Positions 1 through 9,534 of a stretch of 64,000 bases of DNA are shown in pieces (positions within the stretch are counted from its first letter, which is position 1; every line of letters starts with the position of its first letter). The notes under the pieces were generated by a model. It worked only from the letters and a program-made list of their open reading frames with translations. It was not told where the DNA came from and did not search any database. The DNA lies in contig CAKZLI010000026.1 in NCBI GenBank assembly GCA_937125395.1, positions 1 through 64,000 on the forward strand. The letters are read 5' to 3'. The position numbers and the translations under genes are program-made. Source of the stretch: an uncultured Glaciecola sp. GTDB taxonomy: Bacteria > Pseudomonadota > Gammaproteobacteria > Enterobacterales > Alteromonadaceae.

Positions 1-891
<891 letters not shown>

Positions 892-935
892 GGCTTTCGT
901 TCCATGCTACACAATAACCTAATATAGGAGGTCAC

Positions 936-1349
936 ATGGCAGAAGTTACCGTACATCTAGATGTGGTTAGCGCTGAGGAATCTATTTTTTCTGGTGCTGT
1001 CGAAGCGATTCAAGTTACAGGAAGTGAAGGTGAGTTAGGAATACATCCTGGTCATGCACCTCTATTAACGACAATTCGACCTGGTATGGTACGTTTAGTA
1101 CAAAACGGCAAAGAAGAATTTATCTATATTGCTGGTGGTACGCTTGAGATCCAACCTAATACAGTAACGGTATTAGCAGATACTGCTATCCGTGCTGATG
1201 ATTTGGACGAACAAGGTGCTGAAGAAGCTAAACGTCATGCAGAACAAATGATCGCAAATCCTGGGGCCGATTTTGACCACAGTGCTGCATCATTACAACT
1301 TGAAGAAGCATTAGCGCAGTTACGATTGATTCAACAACTACGCAAATAG
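936..1349 (+). CDS. atpC: ATP synthase F1 subunit epsilon
   Basis: Epsilon subunit of the F1 central stalk, which couples rotation to catalysis and inhibits ATP hydrolysis. It has 137 residues, the usual family length. The N-terminal beta-sandwich opens with [18 protein letters not shown] and contains the conserved [19 protein letters not shown] segment. The C-terminal part is the helical hairpin rich in Ala, Glu and Arg. A perfect Shine-Dalgarno AGGAGGT (926-932) lies 3 nt before the ATG, which fixes the start. It is the last gene of the atp operon and is followed by a strong terminator. Confidence 0.97.
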   Translation: MAEVTVHLDVVSAEESIFSGAVEAIQVTGSEGELGIHPGHAPLLTTIRPGMVRLVQNGKEEFIYIAGGTLEIQPNTVTVLADTAIRADDLDEQGAEEAKRHAEQMIANPGADFDHSAASLQLEEALAQLRLIQQLRK

Positions 1350-1371
1350 ATTGCTAACAAAGTAACCTTAT

Positions 1372-1400
1372 AAAACCCGCAGATTATGCGGGTTTTTTTT
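1372..1400 (+). terminator. Rho-independent terminator of the atp operon
   Basis: A 9-bp perfect stem, AAAACCCGC (1372-1380) with GCGGGTTTT (1388-1396), encloses a 7-nt loop and runs into a T tract (1393-1400). It lies 22 bp after the atpC stop codon. Confidence 0.9.
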
Positions 1401-1466
1401 GCCTAAAATAAATCAATACCAAAGAGTGGGGTAAATATTTCGATGGAATATTTTATCAAATATAGA

Positions 1467-1493
1467 TTAATAATTTCTTAATTCTGCCGATAA
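1467..1493 (+). promoter_or_regulatory. Predicted sigma-28 (FliA) promoter upstream of the chemoreceptor operon
   Basis: The octamer GCCGATAA (1486-1493) is an exact match to the FliA -10 consensus. A TTAA tetramer at 1467-1470, exactly 15 nt upstream, matches three of four bases of the TAAA -35 core. The chemoreceptor GTG start at 1546 would follow after a leader of about 45 nt. Flagellar sigma-28 control is typical of chemoreceptor genes, so position and target agree. It is predicted from sequence only. Confidence 0.7.
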
Positions 1494-1545
1494 AAATATT
1501 CAGTAGATGCATAGCATTAGTTCAAATGTATAAGGCAGGTATAGG

Positions 1546-3192
1546 GTGAATGTTGCAACACGATTAGTTTCTTTATTTGCAGATTTAAAGTGGTCGAATA
1601 AACTATTTGCATTAAGCTTACCAGCTTTGATTGTGTCAGTAGCTATCACTGTTAGTTGTATCTATGTACTCATTCAACAAGGGCAAGCCAGTATAGATGG
1701 TGTTGAAAAAGTCAAAAATCGACAATTAGCAGCCAATCAAGTTGTTGATGCAATACACAATAGCCAGATAAACGCATTATCGCTGATTGCCTCAACGAGT
1801 AAGTCAGACATTCGCAAGTTTGCGATAGGATCCATTAAATCATTTTCAATTATGGATGAAACAATTGCAAATTTAGCTGATGCAATGCCAGGTCAACCCG
1901 AAATTGACGCACTAAAAATAAGTCTAGCAGCCCTTAAACCAATTAAAATGAAGATTATATCTCATGCTAAACGCAACGAGGATGAAGCTGCCATGACGGT
2001 GCTAACTAATCATGAAGCACAGGTTGCAGCAATATCCAGAATTGCGATTTCAATCCTAACGCTGGAACAAAAGAAACTTGAAAAAGTCGTGTATGCGAAT
2101 CAACAAGCAAACAAAACATTAGCTTTAATTCTGGGCATTGTGATTGTGATATCGAGTTGTATTTCTGTGTTATTAACCTGGAAAACAGGACAATATCTGT
2201 CCCAAGCACTATCACGTGTTAATCAAGGGATGGATAAGTTTGCGCAGGGAGATCTGTCTGATCAGCCAGCCAATAACTTAGGAAAAGATGAAATAGGACT
2301 AGCAATTACCACGTTAACGCATTCGGTCGATGTGATAAAAAAAATTGTTGTTGGCATCCGAAATCAAACACATGCTATTAACAATAGCTCTTCACAAATA
2401 ACCGCTTTATCTTCGCAAACAAGTACGGGGATCAATCAAATAGGTAATGAACTAAATAGTTTGAATGGGCAGATAGCCAACCTGACAAGTACCGGACAGG
2501 AAGTCAATAACCGGTTAGACAGTAGTAAGCTGTTAGCACAAACGTCAGTGGAAAAAAGTGAACAGTCTGGTAAATATGTACTTGATGGGCTGGCCTCGTT
2601 ACAAACCTTTAAAGAAAACAATTTAGTCGTGATGAATAACACGCAAGAGCTGTCTGAATCAGCAAATAAAATCAGTCATATTACGAACACAATAAAATCA
2701 ATTTCGGAGCAAACCAATCTGTTAGCACTAAATGCTGCAATTGAAGCGGCGAGGGCTGGAGAACAAGGTCGTGGATTTGCCGTTGTAGCCGAAGAAGTCA
2801 GAAATTTGGCTAAACGTTCGAGTGCTGCTGTGAATGAAATATCGCTATTGGCTGTGGAAATGACGACCAAGGTAAGCCAAAACGTAAACACGTTTAATCA
2901 AAACTATACGGATTTGGAAAACAACATTCAGCACTTAGATGAGGTCAGTAAAAGCTCTAATGAGAGTATCCAAGCATCGCAACGTGCCATAGAGGAAATC
3001 ACCACTGCGCAGTCGGGTTTTTTACAGCAAATTTCGTTCATTACTAGCATCGACGAGTTTTTTGGCAATATCCAAGATGTCTCAAATAGTACCCATGATG
3101 ATATGAGTGATTTATCTAAAGATACCCATCAACTAAACCTTGCCGCAGCACACTTAGATGAGTTGGTGAGCCAATTTAAAACAGGAGAATAG
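1546..3192 (+). CDS. Methyl-accepting chemotaxis protein (4HB-type sensor, HAMP, MA)
   Basis: Transmembrane chemoreceptor of 548 residues that signals to CheW/CheA. TM1 spans about residues 20-42, a mostly helical periplasmic segment with a four-helix-bundle look lies between about 43 and 190, and TM2 covers about 191-211. HAMP and the cytoplasmic signalling hairpin follow. The hairpin tip contains [20 protein letters not shown] and [18 protein letters not shown], which define the family. The start is GTG. The next gene begins 4 nt after its stop, so it is almost certainly cotranscribed with three redox protein genes, which is unusual for a chemoreceptor. Ligand unknown; redox or oxidant sensing is suggested by context only. 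Confidence 0.95.
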   Translation: MNVATRLVSLFADLKWSNKLFALSLPALIVSVAITVSCIYVLIQQGQASIDGVEKVKNRQLAANQVVDAIHNSQINALSLIASTSKSDIRKFAIGSIKSFSIMDETIANLADAMPGQPEIDALKISLAALKPIKMKIISHAKRNEDEAAMTVLTNHEAQVAAISRIAISILTLEQKKLEKVVYANQQANKTLALILGIVIVISSCISVLLTWKTGQYLSQALSRVNQGMDKFAQGDLSDQPANNLGKDEIGLAITTLTHSVDVIKKIVVGIRNQTHAINNSSSQITALSSQTSTGINQIGNELNSLNGQIANLTSTGQEVNNRLDSSKLLAQTSVEKSEQSGKYVLDGLASLQTFKENNLVVMNNTQELSESANKISHITNTIKSISEQTNLLALNAAIEAARAGEQGRGFAVVAEEVRNLAKRSSAAVNEISLLAVEMTTKVSQNVNTFNQNYTDLENNIQHLDEVSKSSNESIQASQRAIEEITTAQSGFLQQISFITSIDEFFGNIQDVSNSTHDDMSDLSKDTHQLNLAAAHLDELVSQFKTGE

Positions 3193-3196
3193 TAAG

Positions 3197-4258
3197 ATGA
3201 GATTATATTCAAAAGCGTGCCTGCTGACTTCAATCTTTGGCCTATTAAGCTTGAATGTGAATAATAGTATTGCTCAAGAATTTACAGAGACAACGTTTAA
3301 GGCTGGTCATGAGTCTTTACAGCAGTGGATCCTTCCCTCTATGCCGGAACCAAGTGATAACGCAATCACCCCTGCACGAATAAAGTTGGGTAAGGCGTTA
3401 TTTTTTGATCCCCGTTTAAGTGGCGATAAAAATATGTCGTGTGCGTCATGCCATAATCCAAGTTTAGGTTGGGCGGATGCGCTACCTAAAGGCAAAGGTA
3501 AAAACAGTGCTCTATTAGCCAGAGCAACGCCGTCCATTATTAATACTGGTTATAATACAATCCAAATGTGGGATGGCAGAAAAAAGAATTTAGAAGATCA
3601 AGCGATAGGGCCAATGGAAGCTCAAGAAGAAATGCATGCTGATATTGATCAAGTATTGCAGTTTTTATCCGATAACTCTCATTACACAAAGATGTTTCGT
3701 CGCGCGTATCCCAGTGAGCCAATAAATACAGACACCTTAACCAAAGCATTGGCGACTTTTCAAAGAACGGTGGTAAGTAATAATTCTCCTTTTGATCAAT
3801 GGGTAAAAGGTGACAGCAATGCGATGACGGCGCAACAAGTAACAGGATTTAAATTGTTTATGGATCCCAATAAAGGTAAATGTGCAGTGTGTCATTCTGC
3901 ACCAAACTTTACTGATGATGGATTTCATAACTTAGGTTTGGCGTCTTTTGGCGATGAGGGCCCTGATTTAGGGCGTTATAGCGAACGTCCATTACGTATG
4001 ATGAAAGGTGCATTTAAAACTCCTACATTGCGCGATATTAGTCTAACTGCACCGTATTTTCATGATGGTTCAGCAGACAGTTTAACGGATGTTGTTGTCC
4101 ACTATGTGAATGGTGGTGAGGTAAAAAGTAATTTATCACCGAATTTTTTAGCCGCAGAGTTAAGTGAAGATGAGACTGCGGATATGGTTGCATTTTTAAA
4201 AGCATTAACCACTGAGCGCGAACCATTTCGAGTACCCAATTTACCAGTAGAGGAATAA
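3197..4258 (+). CDS. Di-haem cytochrome c peroxidase / MauG family protein
   Basis: Periplasmic di-haem enzyme of 353 residues from the bacterial cytochrome c peroxidase/MauG family. These reduce H2O2 with electrons from small cytochromes or cupredoxins, or carry out protein oxidations. A signal peptide covers about residues 1-26. Two c-type haem motifs are seen, CASCH (82-86) and CAVCH (229-233). KLGKALFFDPRLSG and the C-terminal FKTPTLRDISLTAPYFHDGS are typical of the family. Whether it is a true peroxidase or a MauG-like oxidase cannot be settled here. It starts 4 nt after the chemoreceptor and 5 nt before a cupredoxin gene that could be its electron donor. Confidence 0.93.
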   Translation: MRLYSKACLLTSIFGLLSLNVNNSIAQEFTETTFKAGHESLQQWILPSMPEPSDNAITPARIKLGKALFFDPRLSGDKNMSCASCHNPSLGWADALPKGKGKNSALLARATPSIINTGYNTIQMWDGRKKNLEDQAIGPMEAQEEMHADIDQVLQFLSDNSHYTKMFRRAYPSEPINTDTLTKALATFQRTVVSNNSPFDQWVKGDSNAMTAQQVTGFKLFMDPNKGKCAVCHSAPNFTDDGFHNLGLASFGDEGPDLGRYSERPLRMMKGAFKTPTLRDISLTAPYFHDGSADSLTDVVVHYVNGGEVKSNLSPNFLAAELSEDETADMVAFLKALTTEREPFRVPNLPVEE

Positions 4259-4263
4259 AAAAA

Positions 4264-4587
4264 GTGAAAATAACCACATTATTAAGTGCTGTATTTGTAT
4301 TAAGTTCAGCAAGTAACGTTGTCGCCGAAGAATATGAAGTCGGGCAACTAAATAAAGAATTTACAATTAAAAAGTTAGAAATCAAAAAGGGTGACACCGT
4401 CCGATTTTTGAATGAAGATTCGTTTTTTCATAATGTATTTAGTTTATCTGATGCGGCGTTATTCGACTTAGGATCGTTTCCTAAAGGTGATTCTAAAGAA
4501 GTGGTGTTTGAAGAGAGTGGTGAAGTCGAAGTGGAATGTGCAATACATCCAAATATGAAAATGGTTATAGATGTCAAAGATGAATAG
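4264..4587 (+). CDS. Small secreted cupredoxin (plastocyanin-like)
   Basis: Periplasmic type 1 copper protein of 107 residues. A signal peptide ends near residue 21 (NVVAEE). Likely copper ligands are His56 in FFHNVFSL, then Cys92, His95 and Met98 in ECAIHPNMKM, the C-x2-H-P-x-M pattern of 'methylamine utilization'-type cupredoxins. The start is GTG (4264), with a GAGGA-like ribosome site inside the preceding gene's end. Its place between a di-haem peroxidase and a di-haem cytochrome c suggests it shuttles electrons between them; that role is inferred. Its 3' end overlaps the next gene by 17 nt. Confidence 0.88.
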   Translation: MKITTLLSAVFVLSSASNVVAEEYEVGQLNKEFTIKKLEIKKGDTVRFLNEDSFFHNVFSLSDAALFDLGSFPKGDSKEVVFEESGEVEVECAIHPNMKMVIDVKDE

Positions 4588-5284
4588 ATTATGGTTTAGT
4601 TTACTATTGATAATGCTGGGTCTGTTATCGAGTAATAATGTATCTGCATCAGACCTTTCTACAAATAGACAAATTACGCTACAAGAACAACATGGAGCTA
4701 CGATTTTTATTCAACGCTGTATGCTATGTCATGGTAGTCAAGGTATGGGTGAAGGGCGGATCCCACTCAAGATCAAGCCATATCCAAATACGAATATTAT
4801 GCAGTCTGACAAGGCCGTATCGGTATCTCAAATTAAACAAATTGTGCTTGATGGCGGCACTTTGATGGATGTTGACCATTATATGCCACCATATAAAGAC
4901 GAGTTAAACGATACTGAGGTAGATAATGTCGTCGCATTCGTTGCCAGTTTGCGTAAACAACCACGTGTATTTTTGGATCTGTTAGCATCTCAACAAAACA
5001 GTCAATTACTAAACAACGAGCAAGGTAAGACAATCTATGAAACTCGTTGTATATTATGTCATGGCGTAGATGCAGATGGGCAAGGGCGAATGGCAAAGAT
5101 TATTAAATCGCCCCCTCCTTATAATTTACGAAAAAGCAGGATGCCAAAAGGCTATCTCACGCAAATTATTACATTAGGTGGTGAGCCAATTGGTCGGTCA
5201 GCTCAGATGCCACCTTGGGGCGACCAGCTCTCTACTAGTGAAATTGAATCTGTAGTTGATTATATTACCGAGTTACGAAAATAA
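4571..5284 (+). CDS. Di-haem c-type cytochrome (tandem cytochrome c domains)
   Basis: Exported electron-transfer protein of 237 residues with a signal peptide to about residue 27 (NNVSASD). It carries two similar class I cytochrome c domains. Haem motifs are CMLCH (50-54) and CILCH (160-164). Each is followed downstream by a Met-containing segment (DHYMPPYKDEL, then SAQMPPWGDQL) that would supply the distal ligand. The ATG at 4571 overlaps the cupredoxin end; an ATG at 4580 is an alternative. It closes the chemoreceptor-redox operon. Its last 12 bases overlap the convergent DUF2780 gene. Confidence 0.9.
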   Translation: MSKMNRLWFSLLLIMLGLLSSNNVSASDLSTNRQITLQEQHGATIFIQRCMLCHGSQGMGEGRIPLKIKPYPNTNIMQSDKAVSVSQIKQIVLDGGTLMDVDHYMPPYKDELNDTEVDNVVAFVASLRKQPRVFLDLLASQQNSQLLNNEQGKTIYETRCILCHGVDADGQGRMAKIIKSPPPYNLRKSRMPKGYLTQIITLGGEPIGRSAQMPPWGDQLSTSEIESVVDYITELRK

Positions 5285-5659
5285 CTTCTTTAATAACCCC
5301 ATTACGCCATCACCGCCTTGTGTCTGGACAAAATCCATTACGATAGGCGCAAACTTAGTAACCATATCGGCATCTAAGCCCACTTTATCAAACATACCGA
5401 CTAGTTGTGCAATGTTACCAGCACCTTCACCACCAAAGGCGCTCATTGCACTGCCTAACAGACCGCCTAAGCCACCACTTTCAGCTTCTGGTGCATTGGC
5501 TGCCATAGTATCAAATCCAGGTATCGCGTCCGTTAATTGACTAAAATCGCCAGAGCCTAATTTTTCTTGTGCTAATTTAGCAATCGCACCAAGACCACCT
5601 TCTGCTTGCGCGGGGTCAATATTAAGTTGACTGGTGAGTTGTTCAATGAGTGCTTGCAT
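5273..5659 (-). CDS. DUF2780 family protein
   Basis: Conserved protein of 128 residues without a known function; it matches the DUF2780 (VcgC/VcgE) family by its overall pattern. The N-terminus is a short helix (QALIEQLTSQLNIDPAQAEG). A Gly/Ala-rich middle (GGLGGLLGSAMSAFGG) follows, and the C-terminal part ends GDGVMGLLKKLFS. No signal peptide is evident. It is convergent with the di-haem cytochrome gene and overlaps its last 12 bp, so it is probably transcribed from its own promoter in the 5660-5858 gap. Confidence 0.75.
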   Translation of the reverse strand: MQALIEQLTSQLNIDPAQAEGGLGAIAKLAQEKLGSGDFSQLTDAIPGFDTMAANAPEAESGGLGGLLGSAMSAFGGEGAGNIAQLVGMFDKVGLDADMVTKFAPIVMDFVQTQGGDGVMGLLKKLFS

Positions 5660-5858
5660 GTTTATATCCTTATAAAATGAATGTGAATAAATATACTAAC
5701 GTCACATAAACAGTAGACCTGAATAAAACATACTGCAAGTTATCCCCAGAAGCTAAGTGGCGACACTAGACTAAACAATGGCACAGATATCTTTACGTAT
5801 TAGCACTACACAAGAAAAATAGATACACTGTCAAAAAGGCAACTAAACAGGTGACATT

Positions 5859-6782
5859 ATGGCTAAAGGTACACATCAATATATCGACGATCCTCGGAAT
5901 GCATCGATATTAATCAACATCAATGGCGAGTTGTTTCCTAGAGAAGATGCCAAAATATCAGTGTTTGATAGTGGGTTTATTTTGGGTGATGGGGTGTGGG
6001 AAGGGATCCGCTTACATCAAGGGCACTTAGCCTTTATTGATATGCACATGAAGCGACTTTATGATGGTGCTAAGGCACTGGATATGGATATTGGCCTAGC
6101 ACCACAAGATTTAATTACACGTATCTATGACACGTGTTCAGCGAACAAGATGCATGATGGTGTGCATATTCGCCTAATGGTAACGCGCGGTCTTAAAGCG
6201 ACCCCTTATCAAGATCCTCGAGTGACAATATCATCAGCAACCATCGTGATTATTGCCGAGCATAAACAAGCATTAGGATTAGCACAAGGTGAGGGCGTGA
6301 GCTTATTCACCAGTCATGTGCGCAGAGGCTATCCTGATGTGCAAGATCCTAAGCTCAATACCCATTCTAAGCTCAATTGTATTTTTGCCTGTATTCAAGC
6401 GGCTAAAGCACAAGCCGATGAAGCATTGATGCTGGACCCTCATGGATTTGTTGCGACGTGTAATTCTACCCACTTTTTTATTGTCAGAGATGGGGAAGTC
6501 TGGACATCAAGTGGTGATTTTTGTCTTGATGGCATTACTCGTCGAAATGTTATTAATGTGTGTAAGAAAAATGGTATTCCAGTATTTGAAAAAAACTTCA
6601 CCTTGGCCGACGTATATGGTGCTGATGAAGCATTTATTACAGGTACATTTGCCGGATTAACCCCTGTTAAAGAAGTCGATGGCAGATTAATTGGCAATGG
6701 CAGTCAAACGCAAACCAAGCTACTTGAACAATATTATGTGGCGTTGATTGAATCTGATCATCAACATAATACCAGTCAATAA
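5859..6782 (+). CDS. Class IV (fold-type IV PLP) aminotransferase, branched-chain-aminotransferase-like
   Basis: Pyridoxal-phosphate enzyme of 307 residues related to branched-chain and D-amino acid aminotransferases. The N-terminal FDSGFILGDGVWEGIRLHQG is characteristic. The probable PLP-binding lysine is Lys171 in LNTHSKLNCI. The later GFVATCNSTHFFIV region replaces the usual E-x-G-x-x-N phosphate-side motif with a variant, so the substrate may not be a classical branched-chain amino acid. It sits 12 bp before a sulfotransferase-like gene, and the two are probably one transcription unit. Confidence 0.85.
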   Translation: MAKGTHQYIDDPRNASILININGELFPREDAKISVFDSGFILGDGVWEGIRLHQGHLAFIDMHMKRLYDGAKALDMDIGLAPQDLITRIYDTCSANKMHDGVHIRLMVTRGLKATPYQDPRVTISSATIVIIAEHKQALGLAQGEGVSLFTSHVRRGYPDVQDPKLNTHSKLNCIFACIQAAKAQADEALMLDPHGFVATCNSTHFFIVRDGEVWTSSGDFCLDGITRRNVINVCKKNGIPVFEKNFTLADVYGADEAFITGTFAGLTPVKEVDGRLIGNGSQTQTKLLEQYYVALIESDHQHNTSQ

Positions 6783-6794
6783 GATAAGGAGCGC

Positions 6795-7523
6795 ATGATG
6801 AGTAAACGAATCGCTATGTGGTCAGGACCGCGTAATATTTCTACTGCGATGATGCGTAGTTGGGAAAATCGCGTCGATTGCTCAGTGGTGGATGAGCCTT
6901 TTTATGCTCACTATTTGCAACAAACGCAATCCCCGCATCCTATGTTTGACGAGGTGCTTGCTGCTCAATCTAACGAATTTAGTGATGTTGTTGATGAGTT
7001 AACGCTTACCCCGCTGAACGTGGATATTCAATATCAAAAACACATGACCCATCACATGCTACCTGATTGTGATTTGCAATGGACTAAACATTTGACGCAT
7101 TGTTTTTTGATCCGTGATCCAGCTTATGTAGTGAATTCATATACGCAAAGTCGGGGTGTGTGTCACGCAGAGGATATTGGCATTAAGCGCCAATATGAGC
7201 TGTATACTGCAATTAGTGAAATAACCGGGCAATCTATACCGATTATTGATTCTGTGACGGTACTAACTTCTACGGAGGTTATTTTACGTAAAATGTGTGC
7301 GGCGTTAAATATTGCATTCTCTGAATCGATGCTGATTTGGCCCAAAGGTCGCAGAGACAGTGATGGCGTCTGGGCAAGCCATTGGTATCATAGTGTTGAA
7401 CAGTCTACTCACTTTGCTGCGCCATCGAAGGCAAGTTTCACGCTAACTGCCGAACAGCAGCGAGTGGTTGATGAAGTCGCGCCTTATTATGAAGCATTAA
7501 AACACAAAGCAATTACGGCTTAA
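6795..7523 (+). CDS. Sulfotransferase-like protein
   Basis: Cytosolic protein of 242 residues resembling the sulfotransferase P-loop fold. The N-terminus (RIAMWSGPRNISTAMMRSW) looks like the 5'-phosphosulfate binding loop, and FLIRDPAYVVNSY fits the 3'-phosphate binding RDP motif. ATG codons occur at 6795 and 6798. The AAGGAG site at 6786-6791 is better spaced for 6798. It follows the class IV aminotransferase gene by 12 bp and precedes the yigZ-like gene by 3 bp. True sulfotransfer is inferred from fold motifs; the acceptor is unknown. Confidence 0.75.
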   Translation: MMSKRIAMWSGPRNISTAMMRSWENRVDCSVVDEPFYAHYLQQTQSPHPMFDEVLAAQSNEFSDVVDELTLTPLNVDIQYQKHMTHHMLPDCDLQWTKHLTHCFLIRDPAYVVNSYTQSRGVCHAEDIGIKRQYELYTAISEITGQSIPIIDSVTVLTSTEVILRKMCAALNIAFSESMLIWPKGRRDSDGVWASHWYHSVEQSTHFAAPSKASFTLTAEQQRVVDEVAPYYEALKHKAITA

Positions 7524-7526
7524 ATT

Positions 7527-8144
7527 ATGCGCATCCCAACTCAAGCATCGTGGCAAACGTACAGCATAAAAAAAAGTCAATTTCATGCCTATGCGTTACC
7601 GGTTGCAACACGTGAAGAAGCGATGTCGGGTTTGGTTTATGCTAAAACCCTCTATTCTGATGCTCGGCACCATTGTTGGGCGTATTTAATCGGTGATCCA
7701 CAACAGCCTGACACGCAAGCTTCTAATGATGATGGTGAGCCAAGTGGTACCGCAGGCAAACCGATGCTCAACGTGTTGCAGCATAATGATATAGGCAATG
7801 TGATGGTGATTATTTGTCGATATTTTGGTGGTGTAAAGCTCGGAGCAGGAGGCTTAGTGAGGGCTTATTCTACGGCGACGTTACAAGTTATTAATGGACT
7901 TACAACGACGCAATACATACCAACAGAACGAGTTGTGGTGAATGTCGATTTTAAAGATGAACAATAGATCCGTCATTGGGTAGAAATGCATAAAGGTCGG
8001 GTCGAGCAGTGCACTTATGCTAGTGATGTGCGGTTAACATTACACATACCTTCAAGTGATATAGCATCGCTACTGGCTATGCAGCATACGTCTGCGCATC
8101 GATTGCACGTTACACAGCACTGCCCCAGCCATAATAAGCCCTAG
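7527..8144 (+). pseudogene. yigZ: YigZ/IMPACT family gene interrupted by an in-frame TAG
   Basis: The first 146 codons encode the UPF0029/IMPACT N-terminal domain (DDGEPSGTAGKPML, FGGVKLGAGGLVRAYS), a family linked to ribosome or translation control. A TAG at 7965-7967 ends the frame early. The same frame continues without another stop to 8142-8144 and reads IRHWVEMHKGRVEQCTYASD and further, which fits the C-terminal DUF1949 domain. With the stop read as an amino acid the product would be 205-206 residues, the normal family length (E. coli about 204). A single C-to-T change of a CAG Gln codon explains it. The restored 3' end overlaps the convergent transporter gene by 75 bp. Confidence 0.8.
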
Positions 8145-8960
8145 CGACACCAATACATTCATAGACACACTACCGATACCAAACCCAGCAAGTAGAATGG
8201 TTGAGATGACGGGTGTTGTAAAACTCAATGAGGCTATCCACTGTTTATGACCAAATTTCATTGCGATATCCCAAAGATAAAAAGCACCACCCACAGGCCC
8301 TAAGCCTAACAAAATAATGGCGATGATAGTGGTAGTATCAAATAAACCAGGTGTCGCCATCACGTTTTCTTCAAGTAATAGGTGACACACCAAAGCAAAT
8401 ACAGCAACAACAAGACTTATCCAACCAATATCTTCAACATTGTTATCACTTTTACTCATATACCAAGAGTAAGTCGACCAAATCAACGCAGCGCCAAACG
8501 CGTACACATACCCCAAAGTATATGCAGGGGTAAAGTCCATGGTTTGACCTCCACTAATGACAATTCCCGCACCAAGAAAACCCAATAGTGCCCCGATTAA
8601 CGTCAACATGCGTTGGCCTGGTAGCGAAACATATAAAGCAAGTAACAGTGGCCAAAGATAACACACTAAACTAACTTGAATGGGGGGAGCGTGGCGAATA
8701 GCCAGAAAATATAAAAAATGAAAGCCAAATAACCCACTCACACCGACAACCCATTGTGCAGTATTTAATGAAGGTAATTGCAACAGTGCTTCGCGTTTGT
8801 ATAGTCGTTTAAGAACGACCAAAAATATTGAAATACAAAAACACAATGTCAGTAATAAAAACGGAGGAATATTTTTACTAAACACACTCAATAAGGCTAA
8901 GGAGCTCCACATTAGAATGGTCAATAAACCAATATTGGTGGCGATGGATTTATTGATCAA
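8070..8960 (-). CDS. EamA/DMT family transporter (YddG-like)
   Basis: Inner-membrane protein of 296 residues with about ten hydrophobic segments and the two-repeat EamA layout. HAPPIQVSLVCYLWPLLLAL resembles the YddG (aromatic amino acid exporter) subgroup, in which a YLWP motif follows the third or fourth helix. A metabolite efflux role is likely from family knowledge; the substrate cannot be assigned. Its 3' end overlaps the would-be end of the interrupted yigZ gene. It is divergent from the yjbQ-like gene, with 79 bp between them for promoters. Confidence 0.85.
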   Translation of the reverse strand: MINKSIATNIGLLTILMWSSLALLSVFSKNIPPFLLLTLCFCISIFLVVLKRLYKREALLQLPSLNTAQWVVGVSGLFGFHFLYFLAIRHAPPIQVSLVCYLWPLLLALYVSLPGQRMLTLIGALLGFLGAGIVISGGQTMDFTPAYTLGYVYAFGAALIWSTYSWYMSKSDNNVEDIGWISLVVAVFALVCHLLLEENVMATPGLFDTTTIIAIILLGLGPVGGAFYLWDIAMKFGHKQWIASLSFTTPVISTILLAGFGIGSVSMNVLVSLGLIMAGAVLCNVQSMRRRMLHSQ

Positions 8961-9039
8961 GATAAATTCCTAAATCGTTTTTTGTTTTTATCGAATGTTA
9001 CAATGAATATATCAGATATAAATATGTTGGAGAATAATT

Positions 9040-9462
9040 ATGATAGCACACATAACACTAACCCTACCGCAATTTAGGCGTGGTTTTCATATCATTACAG
9101 AGCATATTGAGAGGGCTTGTGTGGAGCAATTGGGTCAATTGCCGTTAAATGGGATGTTGCATGTGTTTATCCAGCATTCGAGTGCGTCATTAACCATTAA
9201 TGAGAACGCAGATCCGAGTGTGCGTGTTGATTTAGAAGCTTTCACTAACAAATTAGCTCCGGAGCGCGAACCGTATTTTATCCATACTTATGAAGGTGAT
9301 GATGATATGCCCGCGCACATTAAGGCATCGTTATATGGCTCTAGCGTGACGGTGCCTATTATAAATGGACGCTTAGCATTAGGTACGTGGCAAGGGGTTT
9401 ATTTGGGCGAGCATCGTGATCATGGCGGCTCGCGCAATCTAGTGATTAGTGTGGTGAATTAA
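9040..9462 (+). CDS. yjbQ: YjbQ family protein (UPF0047)
   Basis: Compact enzyme-like protein of 140 residues. It shows the family signatures FIQHSSASLTINENADPSVR and the C-terminal LGEHRDHGGSRNLVISV, whose His, Asp and Arg residues form the presumed active site. YjbQ proteins have been reported to have weak thiamine-phosphate synthase activity, but their physiological role is unsettled. Length is standard. A GGAGAAT ribosome site precedes the ATG. It is a single gene and probably monocistronic. Confidence 0.9.
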   Translation: MIAHITLTLPQFRRGFHIITEHIERACVEQLGQLPLNGMLHVFIQHSSASLTINENADPSVRVDLEAFTNKLAPEREPYFIHTYEGDDDMPAHIKASLYGSSVTVPIINGRLALGTWQGVYLGEHRDHGGSRNLVISVVN

Positions 9463-9491
9463 ATTTACATTTGTATAAGACTGAATATGGT

Positions 9492-9523
9492 CTAAATTTA
9501 GTTTAATTTATATTAGAATTAAA
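9492..9523 (+). promoter_or_regulatory. Possible autoregulatory region of the phd-like gene
   Basis: Two adjacent dyads occur just upstream of the antitoxin start: the 10-bp palindrome CTAAATTTAG (9492-9501), and the inverted repeat TTTAATT (9502-9508) with AATTAAA (9517-9523). The second flanks TATATT (9509-9514), a possible -10. Phd/YefM antitoxins normally repress their own promoters at such sites. AT-richness makes chance occurrence plausible. Confidence 0.3.
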
Positions 9524-9534
9524 AATAGTTACCT

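Noticed and set aside
5256..5540. Plus-strand frame opposite the DUF2780 gene
   Set aside because: Pro/Ser-rich antisense shadow of a Gly/Ala-rich coding region; no independent support.
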